Assembly: GCA_010645155.1 (NCBI GenBank)
Contig: CM021312.1
Coordinates: 5,863,976-5,927,975 of the forward strand
From: Tigriopus japonicus
Taxonomy: Eukaryota; Arthropoda; Copepoda; Harpacticoida; Harpacticidae
Length of the DNA: 64,000 bases
Direction: 5' to 3'
Shown piece by piece: positions 23,640 through 36,537 of this stretch (its first letter is position 1; every line of letters starts with the position of its first letter). Under the pieces are notes generated by a model. The model had not been told where the DNA came from. It searched no databases and saw nothing but the letters and a program-made list of their open reading frames with translations. The translations under genes were made by a program, and so were the position numbers.

Positions 23640-23950
23640 CCCCTGCATAATTGTTTTTGTAGGGCAAGGTCATTCTCAATGAAGAAGTGTACCCCAAGGA
23701 TAGTTTTGGCCACCTCCGACACCCAGAACTCCTGAGCCAAATCAAGGATGAATCGTTTCTCATAGGTCTTAATGGTGAAGCCATTGGCGGCCACCATCCT
23801 ATCAGTAGGCGCCCTGTGGATGCGGTCGTGGCGGGAGGCAAGGAAAACACAGGCATCAGCATCACTATTCACTGGCAATGTGGCGCCCAAAAGTTCGCAA
23901 AACCCGCCTTCAATAGCATCGACTGCGGTTATGGTTGCAAGATTGGTTAA
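23640..23950 (-). pseudogene. Decayed Gypsy-type aspartic protease fragment
   Basis: Minus-strand frame with the retropepsin pattern of Ty3/Gypsy polyproteins: FLASRHDRIHRAPTDRMVAA, then FTIKTYEKRFILDL and KTILGVHFFIENDL. In the family the active site reads DTGA just before FxAS; here the corresponding stretch is VNSDADACVF, so the catalytic Asp-Thr-Gly is lost. No reverse transcriptase, integrase or LTR is visible nearby. It is a relic, with no function expected. Confidence 0.75.
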
Positions 23951-24832
23951 AGTTTTATAGAAAGAAACTCTGCACCGTTTTCAATATTTTGTTCCTCAAA
24001 TGATTTGCAGTGTTGGTTGTGGTTAAGAGCCCTCTTAGCCCATAAACCAAAGTAGCAAGTTGAAAAGAAGGTATGTTTTTTCTTTTGGTAAAAAATGGCC
24101 ATCTTTCAATGCAAAATTCTACAGATCAAGAACCTTATCACAATGGATGTGCTTCCAAAGTGCAGTTTTCCCATTAACAAGAACTTGTTACTTTTAGGGC
24201 TTGAGAGTAGATGGCAAGGCAATGATTGGTAATCAGTTGAGCTATTTCATATAATGAGTCAATAAAAGCTTATTGCTCGGTGCAAATGTGTCCATAGAAT
24301 TTCTAGATATCAAGCTAAAGGGCCCTAAAATGCACAAAGTTCATCTTCCATTCTTCACGAAACTTGACCCATTCCATTATGTTGCACTTATGTGGGAATC
24401 TTTGATACTCAAAAGACATTGCAGTGATAAATAACTGATGGACTTTTCTGCAACTGTAGTTCTGGAGAGAACAAAAATCATTCCGAAAAAAAAGAATTAA
24501 TTGCCTCGTACCGTTGACAAGAACTCTCAGAGAGCTTTCAAGTTCAATCTGGTTTTCCGATCAATTTGGTCTTCTCAAATTGTTTATGTTGCATTGTTGA
24601 AATAACAGTCAGTGCACGAAGACAAATGTCCTAACATTTATAGAATTGCGTTTGCATTATGACCAATTTGCTCTGATGGCCAGATATTTAGATCAAATGT
24701 CGAAAGCAAATTTTTGCACCGGACTTTCTGCCCAGTAATCTTTCTAACCTGAACCGGTATTTAACGACGAGCGAGCTCTAGGACGCTTTTCGAAGATCGA
24801 GGGACTTCATTTTGCATCCAGACTTTGGCATC
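23951..24832. other. Upstream region of CUB-2
   Basis: No gene seen. The promoter of CUB-2 should lie in the last few hundred bases. A weak TATA-like TATTTAA is present near 24759, about 75 bases before the ATG. No other element can be argued from sequence alone. Confidence 0.4.
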
Positions 24833-27800
24833 ATGGGATATCACGGTTCCAAATTGTTGGTTTGGCTGACACTTTACTTTGCAGGTTCTTCTCTACTCTT
24901 CAATGTCATAGAGGCCAGAGGAAGCAAGTCTCTTAAGTCAAAGATTGATGGAGTCCAACGCACAGGAAGTTAGTCTTGATTTTGTTTAGTCTTTATGAAG
25001 CGAACTAATTCAATGTTTTTAGAGTTGTTCAGCTTATTCAACGTCGTTAGATTCTTGGTAAGTTTAATTTCGTTTTCATTGTTTTAAATTTAGTATGATA
25101 TATAGTTAACATTGGATATGGGAATACTCATTAAATCTAAGGAATACTCGATTTTTACTAGAAGTTACTAAGTATACTAAAGAAACTCTTCATGTAAGAA
25201 TGCTGTGTAAAGTAAGCTTTGATATACTGTAAGAATATCTCTGTAGAGTCGAAGTTGGACATTCGAGTAGTATCATTCTGTAGCATTGTTTTTCTGTTAT
25301 CGAGAATTTTTCTTAAATTAAGGGAGGACATATCCCAAAAATGTATCTCCATCTACTGCAAAATTTTCTTATATTAAGAGTTATTCTTTTATCCTGCTTT
25401 GAGTGTTTGCAGCACCTGCAGACGGGTGATATTTTTATTTCCAGTTTTGACTGTACGTACAGGGAGGCCTAGCAAAAAAACTCAAACACTCAAAAACTGC
25501 TGATGTGATTCAAGCAATTTTTTGGTCAAGTGTTGCGAAATAACCCCTTTTTAAATTTTTGGGTCAATACATATTACACAGATTGACTTCCACAGAACAT
25601 AGAGAAATAAATTAACTCCATGTAAAAACCGGCGACACTTTTTGTTTGATTTTTGATTGCATCGCTATCAAAAACCTCGTTCTAGTTGGAAATATTTAAA
25701 TTGAGAAGGTCGTTGTTTTGAACATTTAGTTTTTCGTTATTAAAAAACATAAATTGTTTCTTTAAGGGACTGCTTTGACGTTTATGGATTATAAATATTA
25801 CATGTGTAAATTATGTACGCGACCTAGGTGAGAAATCTGGATTGAAAATTTCTATGGGCCTCCCTGCGCATGTGTTTTGCAAGGACAAAGACCTCGTCAA
25901 AGAAAGATTTAAAAAACTTAATTTCAATTTGTTTCATACAATACCTGATTGAGTTTGTTTTAACTTTGGCTCAATCCAATAAATTTTATTGTCTCAGTAT
26001 ATTTCTAATGGTCGAAGCAAACGTTTCTTGGAATGATGTTTAGACATGGCCAACCTATTTTGCCCTTCAATGTGGAACCATGAATTGAAACTTGTTATTA
26101 TTTTGTAAATGATTTATTTGACGCCTGTTTATCAAAATCACACCAGTAAGAAAAACTCCATCGCTTTTCGTGCTGTCTATAAATTGGCAGAATCGTTCCA
26201 TCCAGGAAACGTTTTTTCCAACTGCCATAAGAAAATCGCAAACGAATCAATGCGAAAATTTCTGGCAACACTGATTGATTTGGACCTCTTGTTCTTTCGA
26301 TTGACAATCAAATGAGACAAAATTTAGCTTCGGTTTCAAGATGAGGTGGTTGAACTTATCATATTTCAGTTCATTGGATAGAATAAGAAAAAAACTTTCA
26401 AAGCTTCCTTTAAGATCTGTAAATGAAAGATCAAGTAATTAAAGATATCTTTTGCAGAATGAGCAATGTATAACCCAAAGTGACCCAACCATGAGAGGAA
26501 CGTGCTTCAGTGCAGCGGCCTGTCAAGAGAGAGGTGGAATTGCTGACGGAAATTGTGCTTCAGGTGAATAAGTTTACAATTTAAGTTAGAATTCATTAAA
26601 AAATGCATTATATTTTTCGAATTATAAGGCAACTGGATTTCATAGACCTGCACGTTTTATTATTGTTTTAATACGTTCACTAGTGAATAGTTCACCCCCA
26701 TTGCACTTTATGTAGAATTAAATAAAAAGGTAAAATAAATTTGCAAAACATAGAAATGTGCTTTTCTATTTAAGGGTTTGGAATCTGTTGTATGTTTGTG
26801 CTTCGAACTTGTGGAGGAACTGTCGTTCAAGTAAGTAAAAAACTTAATGAAATTGCAATTGCTAAACGACTTGACTGGAGTTTTCTTAAAGTTTCATTTG
26901 AATTGTTCTAAGTATGACTTACTTATTTTCAGAACTGTACCTACGTTCAGGTAGGTCCATTTGTTAACCTGTAAAATTTTAATTGAACAAATAACGATTA
27001 TCGGTTTGGAATTTTGCATAGAACATGAGATTTCCTGCAGCAGACACCACAGTCAGCCAAACTTGTAACTACATGTTTAACCGAATTGATCCAAGTAAGT
27101 GCTTAATTGGCTCTCTTAGACCAAAATAATAGCTCTCACTCTCTCCCATTTGTTTGCTCCATAGATATTTGTCAAATAAGGTAAGTAACACGATTAATTG
27201 ATCTCTAAAAAGTCATAATCGTCATAAAAAAGTTCATTCTTTCCTTTGTTTACCTATTTTTCCTCACTCTAGGGCAGTGATGCTGAACCTTTTTTCCTCA
27301 AATCCCCACTTCCCAACTGGCCAAGTCCCCGTTCCCCATCACAAAATATGATCGTTATTTATGAAAACTGCAAAAACAGGGAAAAGTACTTTTTATGTAC
27401 ATTTTTTCCCGAACCGTCATTCCCCACTTGGCCAACCTCAAATTCCCAACTAGTGGAGAATTCCCCACAGGTTCCGCACCATTGCTCTAGGGTGTTTCCA
27501 TGATGGCTTCGATCAATGTCCTGAAACTTTTTAATGTTCCAACTTCTTCAGTAGGACAAATGCACAATGCAGAGCATGCAATAAAAAATCAGTCAAACAA
27601 TCATAACCACTTGTCATTTTGGATCGAAATGTTCAACAATATTACCTCAACAATTCAGTCTTTATCGACCAACTTTTCTTTTAGATTGGATTTCGACACG
27701 ACTGTTTTGAGAACAGATCAAGTGAATGCAGGTCTGTTTCATAACCATTGCTCTAAAACATTTCAAAAATAGTCCGGGCAAATGGCAGATTCAAATCAAA

Positions 27801-30800
27801 TGAAATAATCATTTTTTACCTTGTTTCAGGCATGTGTGGAGGAACGGGAGATTCACTCATGGTTGGAAGTCCTTTATCAGGCTCGCCTTTTGCATTTCCA
27901 TCCACAGTTTGTGGGACTCTCAGTGGTCAACACAGTAAGATTTCATTGATCCTATAATTTGTTCATCAAGTTAAGCTTATCTACACTTGCCTTCTAGTGT
28001 ATATAGAAAGTTCCAGGATGGGAGGCGTGGCGGGAACCTTAACCATTCAAATCGGAACTGATCCAGGGGCTCGACGCTTCAAAATCAAAGTCACTTATAT
28101 AGATTGTCAAAGTAGATTAAGGTAATTTATTATATTCTAATATAATTGCATAAGAATCCTTTACTATTGTGTTGTGATGGGTTCGGCCAGGGTGGCCAGA
28201 TTACTTTGTGGGCAACGATGCGAGCTGAAGTGAAATCAATGCAATAAAAATACTATTTTGGAAATGAAAAATGAGTGTCTGCAATAGATATTATATGTCA
28301 ATTCATATAAATTTGAAGTTATCTCTTCAACTTAATTTTGTTGAGATTGATACAAGATTTTTTTGTATTTTTTAAGTCAAACTAGAGGAAAATTTGATAA
28401 AAACTTGTGGGAAGTGGAAAACAAAAATCACAAGTCTTGTGACTGTCAGTTATTTTCACGGATTGTGTAAAAAGTGACTAAAAAAACAATCTTAAGAGTG
28501 TTCAAGACGCACCATGATTTTTAGGGCAATACAATATGTCTTTCCTTTAAATATATTAGGATTAATCTGAAACTATTGCCTGACACTGAAGTATTGTGAT
28601 ATCAAGAATCTGTAATTTCATAATTAGGTAATTAATCTTCATCACAATGTTATCAATGCACCAATTGTAATCCACCAATAGTAAACGAGTAATTCTTTGA
28701 ACCACATATTTTTGGATGTATGTGATAGACTTGTATTGCTATAAATATTATCATTAATTCCTGTGTATTTGCTAATGGATGCAATGTTAAAAGAAAGAAA
28801 ATTTTGAATTTATTTTGTTTTCTCAAAAGCCAATCTATATACTCTCTAAAGGCAAGAGATGGTATTGGCCCCTTCTCTATTTGCAGGTAGTGCAGAAATG
28901 TGTCTTAGAACATATTTTTTTTAATTCTACAAAAATGCCTAAATGCTAAACATAAATTGTTAATGCTAAAGCCGTTCAAAAAGTGCTAGAAAAATGCTAA
29001 AAAGAGAGTGATGCTAATAAAAATACTGCGATGCATTTGCCCTCAAAAAATGCTGGTTGGCCACCCTGGCTTCGGCTTGACTAGAATCCATCTCCGGAAC
29101 CGGATTCTGAACAAATTGAACAAGTCCAATCAGATCTGTATCAAAATTAGTTGTTCACTTACCCAGTAGTCGAAAGAAATACTTTGAGTTCGAAAGCATT
29201 GGGAAACTATGCAAGTAGAAATAAATGTTGGGAACACTGAAAAATATTCGGTTTTGGCAGAGCTTAAAAATGCATTCCAAAAAAAAACAATTCATTGACA
29301 AATACCAATATATATTAATCCGATCCAACAAATCAACAAGCAAAGTGTTCGACCAGGATTGGGAGCAAAAAAAACGACTCACTTTTTTCGATTTCACAAC
29401 AACATATGTGTAGTTCTTTCCAAAGCCATGAAAAAGCATGCATCATTTCTTTAATTTCAATTAGTTTAAAAAATCATGTGTCTTTTCAGGGCTCCCTCAG
29501 GTTGTGCTCAATTTTTTACTGGAGTTACAGGCACTATTACAAGTTACAATTTTCAAGGCAACCAACTCCTCCGAAACCAAGATTATACCAATTGCATCCG
29601 CCAAGAAGAGGGTAAGAGTAAATGACACTGTTAGGGTGGAAACAGATCGGCCATGATGCAGCTCTGGATGCCATTACATTGGTTCTGAAGCCGGGTCGTG
29701 GTAAATTGGATAAAAAAGGATCTGATCTAGAGTCTGAACCGACTTTTGAAGAAAGCCCAAAGGTGGTCCGTAGAGTCCAACTTTCTCATTATTTGTTGTT
29801 TCAGTACTCAAGCTAACTTTCAAGTTCAACAAACACGATTTATGTGGTGAGACCATCCCTGATTATGGACTCAGGAACTTATGAACTCACTGGAACTACA
29901 ATTTTAAACTCTGAAGGTCTTATTGCAGCACTGCCAACTTGATATCCATAAATATAACTACTAGACCGATGGAACTCGAACTCGATTTAGTTCGAGAGTT
30001 GCCAAATTGGTTTTAGTTTAGGTCTTTTTAAAATTTCAATTCAGCCTCCCTTTTTGATCAAAAATAAACTTCGACTCAAAAATGGCAGCACTCCCAACTC
30101 GAAACCTATCACTAGATATCAGACTAGAATGGCTAGCTTAGCTGGCTGGGCAAGATTCTAAACCTCCGACCTTAAACTTTCCTAAAACCTTAAAAAATAC
30201 GGTCGAAAAAGTAGATAAAATACACCGAACGAGTTCCAGTGACTAGCGATCTAATCTGTTCCTTGGTTTGTGATGAATTTATTATCTTGATTTAGCTATC
30301 GTATTTTTTCCAACTTCACATTTTTGAAGATGGGCTATGATAAGCGAAGAACAACAATAGCAATTTGTAAGTGGTGATATAAAAAAACATCACAAACCGA
30401 CGCAAAAAAGTCTAGTCGATGTTAAACATTGCTTCATTGTCGGCATTTCTGCACAATATCATCAACTAAAGAACACTTTCTCGCCTAAAAACATCCTCAT
30501 TTGTAATGCTTTAACGTGTTGAAATCGTACAATTCCGTTTTAGGTTTCTGCCAATTTGTGCTGTCTGAGACACCAGGCGTTGCAAACGCCTTTTCGTTGT
30601 CAGATAACGGAAGTGGAAAATCTCAAGTAAACGAATGACATTTCAACTCTGTTGTCGAATACTATCAATGACATCTCTTTTTCTACTTTAGGCACAAAAC
30701 TGCAAAGATCAAAACTTTGTTGGTGTCTTAAGCATGGCTATAGACACGAACCTAGCAGGTGTGCCAATAGGTGTTACCGATTATCGATGTGGACTTGTCT

Positions 30801-31028
30801 TTAATAGTCAAACACAGCAAACTGTGCCCGGATCACTTTTGTGTAAGGACAAACTTCTGTTCTGATCATGACTAAGAAAAGAACACTTTTTGTTCACTTT
30901 TTATTTCAGCTACCAGGACCACTCCATTTCAAGTCGTAGTTCATACGTTGAAGGCTGACCTTGCCAAATTTGCCAAGTTTTCGACACTGAAAGGATTTTC
31001 TTTAGACTACAACCAGATTCCTTGCTAA
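24833..31028 (+). CDS. Arthropod CUB-like secreted protein, CUB-2 (complete)
   Basis: Fourteen exons: 24833-24968, 25023-25057, 26458-26563, 26775-26830, 26933-26950, 27022-27094, 27165-27180, 27685-27731, 27830-27934, 27998-28121, 29490-29611, 30544-30626, 30692-30842, 30910-31028. They total 1191 bases and 396 residues. The start gives a signal peptide (LLVWLTLYFAGSSLLFNVIE), then a basic stretch, LFSLFNVVRFL, NEQCITQSD, GTCFS, GFGICCMF, CGGTVVQNCTYVQ, GTLSGQHMYIESSRMG, SGCAQFFTGVTGTITSYNF, CIRQEEGFCQF and the end DYNQIPC. This is the arthropod-specific CUB-like family; the proteins are presumably secreted, and no enzymatic role is evident. Two exons are only 18 and 16 bases. Exon lengths match CUB-1, showing recent duplication. 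Intron 7 holds a hAT MITE. Confidence 0.93.
27275..27484. mobile_element. hAT-like MITE in CUB-2 intron 7
   Basis: A 210-bp element. Ends are CAGTGATGCTGAACC and, inverted, CAATGGTGCGGAACC. The perfect 8-bp duplication CTCTAGGG lies at 27267-27274 and 27485-27492. No coding content. CUB-1 lacks it at the matching intron, so it arrived after the two genes separated. Confidence 0.92.
28122..29489. other. Large CUB-2 intron, no gene seen
   Basis: Intron between exons 10 and 11. It is AT-rich. The blocks GGCCAGGGTGGCCAGATTAC near the left end and TGGTTGGCCACCCTGGC near the right end are inverted copies, suggesting a decayed transposon of about 880 bases (28187-29070). Confidence 0.55.
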
Positions 31029-31123
31029 CTTTCAATGATTCAATTAGCTTGATGTTCACCATATTGTTTGAATTTAATGCATTCTTCTAGATGTCCATAT
31101 TGTTTTCATTTCTTGTAAGTTTT

Positions 31124-31129
31124 AATAAA
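31124..31129 (+). terminator. Poly(A) signal of CUB-2
   Basis: AATAAA about 95 bases after the CUB-2 stop. Confidence 0.6.
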
Positions 31130-31262
31130 GATGGTTTGTTTTTATTTCCCAACGATTAGATGCCTTTGATGGCACCAAAAAGGCCAAATCATGGGGGGCT
31201 TGAGTTTTTTAGACTTGCTGCTAAATGTGGCAATAGGTGCATACCAATTTCTTTTTTTCACT

Positions 31263-31480
31263 AGTGATGGACTGGAGAGGCTCTTAACCGAAACCAAAAG
31301 TTTCGGCTGAAAGAGGGCTTAACCGAAACCGAAACCTTGTATTCGATGTTGGGTAATCGCAAATTTAAGAAATCAGAAAACTCAAGTTTCATTGAGTTGT
31401 TTTGGACCAAATGAAGTTTGAATTTTGTTGTCAAACTCTGTTCTTTATGGTGCATATCTGCTTTCCACGGTGTTCCGAAT
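31263..31480. mobile_element. hAT-like MITE, copy C (right end lost)
   Basis: Begins TAGTGATGGAC and follows copy B (11559-11881) through the TTTCGG-rich arm and the interior. The matching right terminus is not found. Confidence 0.7.
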
Positions 31481-33035
31481 GGCTTTTTAGGTTTGAATCA
31501 AAATATCCAAAGACATCATGGCACTTTTTGGATCCACAATTTAATGGGGAGCAACTTTACTTTTATTGTATTATATAAGTTTAGGTCCAGGGAAAAAGCT
31601 ATATACCTAAAAACCTATTAATTATGACAATTTTTTAATAAACTATTAAACCCATATTTAGAGACCATTTAGCTACCTTATGAATTCAAATTGAATAAAG
31701 ACTCATTCATCAACAGCTGAACTATTTGACTTTGCATGGCCCATTTTTGACCCCAAAAGGCCGAAAAAAGCTTTAGTTATATGAATAAACAAATTCCAAA
31801 AGATTTCATATAGCTTTTCAATATCGCAAAAATGAATGATTTTTTTTTAGTTTTGGAGCCTATGTCAAAATAGCTCAAAATAATAAAAATATCACTAAAA
31901 AGGCACTTAAAATACATTTTGCGTTAAAAAATCTTTTGCAGTATCAAAGACACTCAAAGTAGGATAATACTTAGAAGTTTTGAAAAATCGGTTAATATTT
32001 CAAGTTTCTATTTTAGTCCATTTTAAAAATGGTCCTTCTAGAAATCGTAAATTTGAATATGAATCTGTGTTAAAAATATATATTTGTAATTTTGGCAGAA
32101 CACCCACCATAGCGTACTCTAAATAGTTATGAAATATGCTTTCCAAAAATCTTCTTTAAGTACATTTTAAGTGATATTGTATATTATTCTGGGCTATTTT
32201 GACATAAGCTCTAAAACTAAAAAAAATTAATACTTTTTTAAAATAATTGTAATTTATTACATTTGAGAAGTAATTGACACAGGTCTTGGCTCCAGCTCCT
32301 CAGATGTGTAGGGATTTTGTATAGAGGTTGTGAAGAATTGTTTGTTGTCCCCCTCTATTCCCGCCCCACCAGCCTGTTGCGTAGACATCGCTGAAGGCCA
32401 GCCAGCATTGTCCATGCACTCGGGAAGAAACAAAACTCAACAACATTTTAACTATTTCGCAATATGTGTGATATTGTACTGATAAATAAGTATCATAATT
32501 GTTTACCGATATCAAAAAGGACATTAGTTGGTGACATTGTTGGCAAATTTACTTGAAATATTAGGTAATTTGTCTCTTCCTATGTGTCTGGACAGTGCTG
32601 GCTGGCCACAACGTGTCTACGCGGCAGGTCTTGGCAGCGTCCATAGCGAAAGACAACAATCAATTCTTCACAACCTCTATTGGAAGTTGACAAAGTAACC
32701 GCTGGCAGTGCTCCACAAGCGCACTTTATGGTATTGTTGATTTGGTATTTTGGTTCTTGGACTTTGTGTATAATACAGTCATGTCTTCATTAGTGGAGAA
32801 TTCTATGTATCTATGTATTACAACGACTATTAGAAAGGTAATGTCAAAAAAAAAAAACTTTATTCAAGAAAGAAAAGGCTCTCTTTTAGGAAAACCGACA
32901 TTATTGATTTATTTGACTTTGAATAACTACAATCCTCAGTGATTGAGCATGTAGAAAAATGGGAATGGTCACGTTCATTAAACATTAATGATATACAAAC
33001 ACTTGAACTAGAAAGTTTTGGAGACAAGTCATTGG
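31481..33035. other. Intergenic, no gene seen
   Basis: Between CUB-2 and the FAS1 gene. Contains the dispersed repeat shared with 8041-8160 (about 31510-31640). A second repeat is present as inverted pieces around TTGTGAAGAATTG (32330) and AATTCTTCACAACCTCTAT (32660). No conserved protein frame. Confidence 0.5.
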
Positions 33036-36000
33036 TCAAGTTGCTTGGGCCCGAGCTTCTCGATCTTTTTGCCTGATAATGGCAATCTTTTGATTGTTTA
33101 CAAACATAATTTTTGTTTCCAAGTTTTTGGGATCTTCAAAAACCGGAAAATTAACCTCTCCCGTAGACACATCTACCGATTCATCATCGCCACCTTCTTT
33201 GGTTGTGTCTTTCCGATTTTTACGCGGTTGTTCCATTTCGAGATCTTCTTTCAAAGGCTCTTCTCGACTGAGAACACTGATGGCTTCGTAATTAAAAAGC
33301 AATTCTTTGGTGGGACTCGTTGTGGTTACTTGGTCAACCTCGTCGTCTTTGCTTGGTGAGAAATCCTCAACGGGCTCATCTTCTTCCAGGGTCTCTTTGT
33401 CTTCGAACTGTTCCATGATTGTCACCAGATCACTGGCTTCTGTGAATAAGACTTTGTCTACGTAGAAGATTGTCCCCAAATTGTAGACGAATTGGCCCTT
33501 GCCAATGCTGTGAATTTCTTGCCTTCCATCGCTAAATGTGATATTTTCTGAAAAAGAGGCTTTATTTGCAATTATTATTCAAAAACATTGATATGAGAAT
33601 TGCTGAATAGTTAAGAGAAAATTTGAAAGTATTTTCTTTCATGGGCTCGGAGAGCATCAAATTAAAAGTGATCCAGAACTACGTATCTCATTTTTTCATG
33701 TGTAGGGGTCCAGGTTTTGTTCGTGTCAAACTTTATCTGATTTTAGATTTTCAGTCTCGTTTTTTTTGCTCGGATCACAAACCGGCACCCTTACCTAAAT
33801 ATATTCTAGTAATAAGACTGAGGAGAACTTACCTCCTGACTTTTCAATGACCGTTATTGATTTCCCTGATGCCGTTGTTAGAACATGACCGACTTCAATG
33901 TCCTTTGGAAATGTTCTTGTAGGCACCAAGTGGCTTTTTAAAGTTTCCAAGCGGAAGTCATTATCTAATTTGAAGGGATCTGGAGCCGTAGCATCCTTAA
34001 CAAAGAGACGCCAAAAGGCATCGTCTCTCGGGACGAAAAAGGTGTAACCATCCTCAAGTTTGGTCGTAGCTGAAACGAAGTTCATTGTTTATATTAAAAA
34101 AATCTGCATTGAAAACGCCGGAGTGAAATTGTGCAACAAAAAAGTCGCTTCATTTTTCATTTGAATTTTAAAAATTCCTAAGTAAAAAACGTTGAGGAAA
34201 TCGAGGATTAGGATCTTGTAGAGTTAATATATGTCTAATTAAGCAATCTATTCCTGATTGCAATCCAAGTCAGAAGAAAAACTGTTGTTAGTGAATAGCA
34301 AATATTTGTTTTAAAAGGCTTAAATATTTTCTCAAGTTGCTTTTAAATTTTAAACTTATGCTTCTTACCCCTTGTAATTGAACATTGATAACTTGTTAAA
34401 CATCATCATTTGAGGGTTTCCTCAAAAAGAGCAAGCAAAGGACATATGCCTGATTGGAGTTGTTTAACATTTTGACATTATTCTTTTCTATTAATTGAAT
34501 AATGTAGAAGTACAAATGAAAAAAGTTAACATCATATAATGCTTTGTTATTGCCTCTTCTTACCTATTCCTGGTGCAAAATCTCCAAACTTAGGAGTGCT
34601 GTTCATGTATTCCGTCATGTATGTGTATTCTTCGCTTCCTTCGATGAAATTATACACATGGGACAAGAATTGCGAATCACTCCAAGGTTCAATGATTAGA
34701 GGTCCGGATTCCAAGTAACCGTGATCTTGTTCAAGTTCCTTGACCAACTCATTATCCACAAAAAGTAATTCGTTGATGAAAAGCAATGCCCCATGTGGAA
34801 CTGGAGTTCCACCTTCAACCAGCTCAATATCATTCACCCTGAGTTTATCGTCCACTCTCGTAAACGTGATGTCTTTCCCGCCAACAGTCTTGAATTGCGC
34901 GCCATTTTCAACAGTGTTCTGATCAACACTCCCAATGATGAAGTGATTCAAGAGCGTGTCGTGAATGAATTTGTCCACCTTAAATGGGTTAAACCCCCAA
35001 TCAATTGGAGTCCAAGCACGGAAGGCCTCGTCAAAGGGAATAATGGCGGTATAATTTGTATCTGCAAAGGAATGCGAATGTAATTGTGCTGTTGCATAAA
35101 AACGCCAAGCAATTGCTCACCATCTTTGATATCTTGAGAGATCATATCGTTTTGGATGTGTTCCAAGAAGTCGTTGGAACCAAATCGAAGAACGCTTAAA
35201 ACGTCCACAATATCTTGGAGGAATGCGGGCAATTTTGCCTCTCCATCCTCGTTTATGGTACGTACTTCGGGAGCTTCAATGATTTCGGACTTTCTGACGA
35301 CTTTGTTCTTCTCAACGTCGCCGTCAAGCGTGGCTGGGTCCACATACTCTTCCACGCAGACCACAATGCTCTTGAATAATGGACCATTGTCCCCGACGAG
35401 ATGGCATTTCTCATGCTTTACCCAATGATCCGGCGGAATGAATGGTGTGGTGGTGGTTGTTGGAGTGCTCGTAGTTGTAGTTGTAACAGACGTAGTCGTT
35501 GTTGCAGTTGTTGTTGTGGTTGTTACGGAGGTTGTGGGCGTTTTAGTGGTTGTTTTTGCTTTTGGCTTGCCATTCTCAATATCCTGGGAGATCTCGTTAT
35601 TTAAGACCTCCTCAGCAGAATTCTTTTTTACTAGTTTATCCTTAATATCTTTTGTAAAAAGATAGTCATCCACTGCAAAAATGACCCCATTCTTCACTTT
35701 GGTCCAACCAATGATCTTGGCCTCATTCACCCACAATTCACCTGCAAAAATAATGGTTTCGATTGCCATTCTATATTTGACAGTTACATAGATTTGGAAT
35801 TTCTAAACCACAAATTGTTTGTTGAAAGAGAGATCGACTTCCTTCTTTTTTGTGCTGACGATTTAATCGATTTCTCGTGCAGAATCTTCCATGTTCATTT
35901 AGCTTGGAAGCAAAGTTTATCAATGTGTTTTTGGCACTCACCATTTTTATCTATCTTGAACTTCAGAGGTAATCCTCCTACAGTCAATTTGTCCACATTC

Positions 36001-36537
36001 TTGATCAAACTCTCGGGTTTGACCTCTTCACCCAGAACGATATGATTGGCAATAACTTCCTCTGCTAAGGCCTCGTTTTTTAACAACGTCTCAGGAGTGG
36101 TCTTGGACGAATTTATGGGTGCCAAAATGGTAAAAGGCTCATCTGAGAAGGAAAAAATTATTCCATGTTATTCCCCCTATAGTATACGCTCCTGAAAGTG
36201 TCAAGTCACCTGAAATATTGACATCATTGTTAAGGAACACGAACCACATGGAGAAGAACAGGTCCACTCCTAGTTGATCATAAACGCTGGGCTCAATATC
36301 CATGGTATTGGGTAATGTCAGACTGCCCTCGACATTGTGCCGATGCTCCATGGGTAATTCCCAAACGGGTAGTTTTTCTGAATCCGGAATCACGGGCAAC
36401 TCCTTGGCCGGACCTTCAATGGCCTCTTTCATGTTGTCGTCATCTTCTTGTTCAATTTCCATGACTTCCTCCGGATTGGGTCTGGCAAGCACGGATAGTC
36501 CGAACAACAAAAGCACAAATATCGTCCACGCTCTCAT
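33036..36537 (-). CDS. Secreted three-domain FAS1 (fasciclin-like) protein
   Basis: Six exons, in transcript order: 36210-36537, 35942-36142, 35121-35741, 34564-35061, 33833-34069, 33036-33547; all introns are phase 1; 798 residues. Residues 1-19 are a signal peptide (MRAWTIFVLLLFGLSVLA). FAS1 domain 1 spans about 92-207, with FTILAPINSS, NHIVLGEE and the closing NGVIFAVDDYLF. A Thr-rich mucin-like linker follows at about 237-276. FAS1 domain 2 spans about 345-490 (AIIPFDEAF, LLNHFIIG, HGALLFINELLF). Domain 3 spans about 505-665 (FFVPRDDAFW, LKSHLVPT, GTIFYVDKVLF). The tail is acidic and charged. FAS1 domains mediate extracellular adhesion; the Thr run suggests O-glycosylation. No GPI signal or membrane segment is seen at the C-terminus, so the protein is probably released into the matrix. 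Confidence 0.93.

Noticed and set aside
35401..35665. Valine- and cysteine-rich open frames on the + strand
   Set aside because: They are antisense shadows of the Thr-rich linker of the FAS1 gene.
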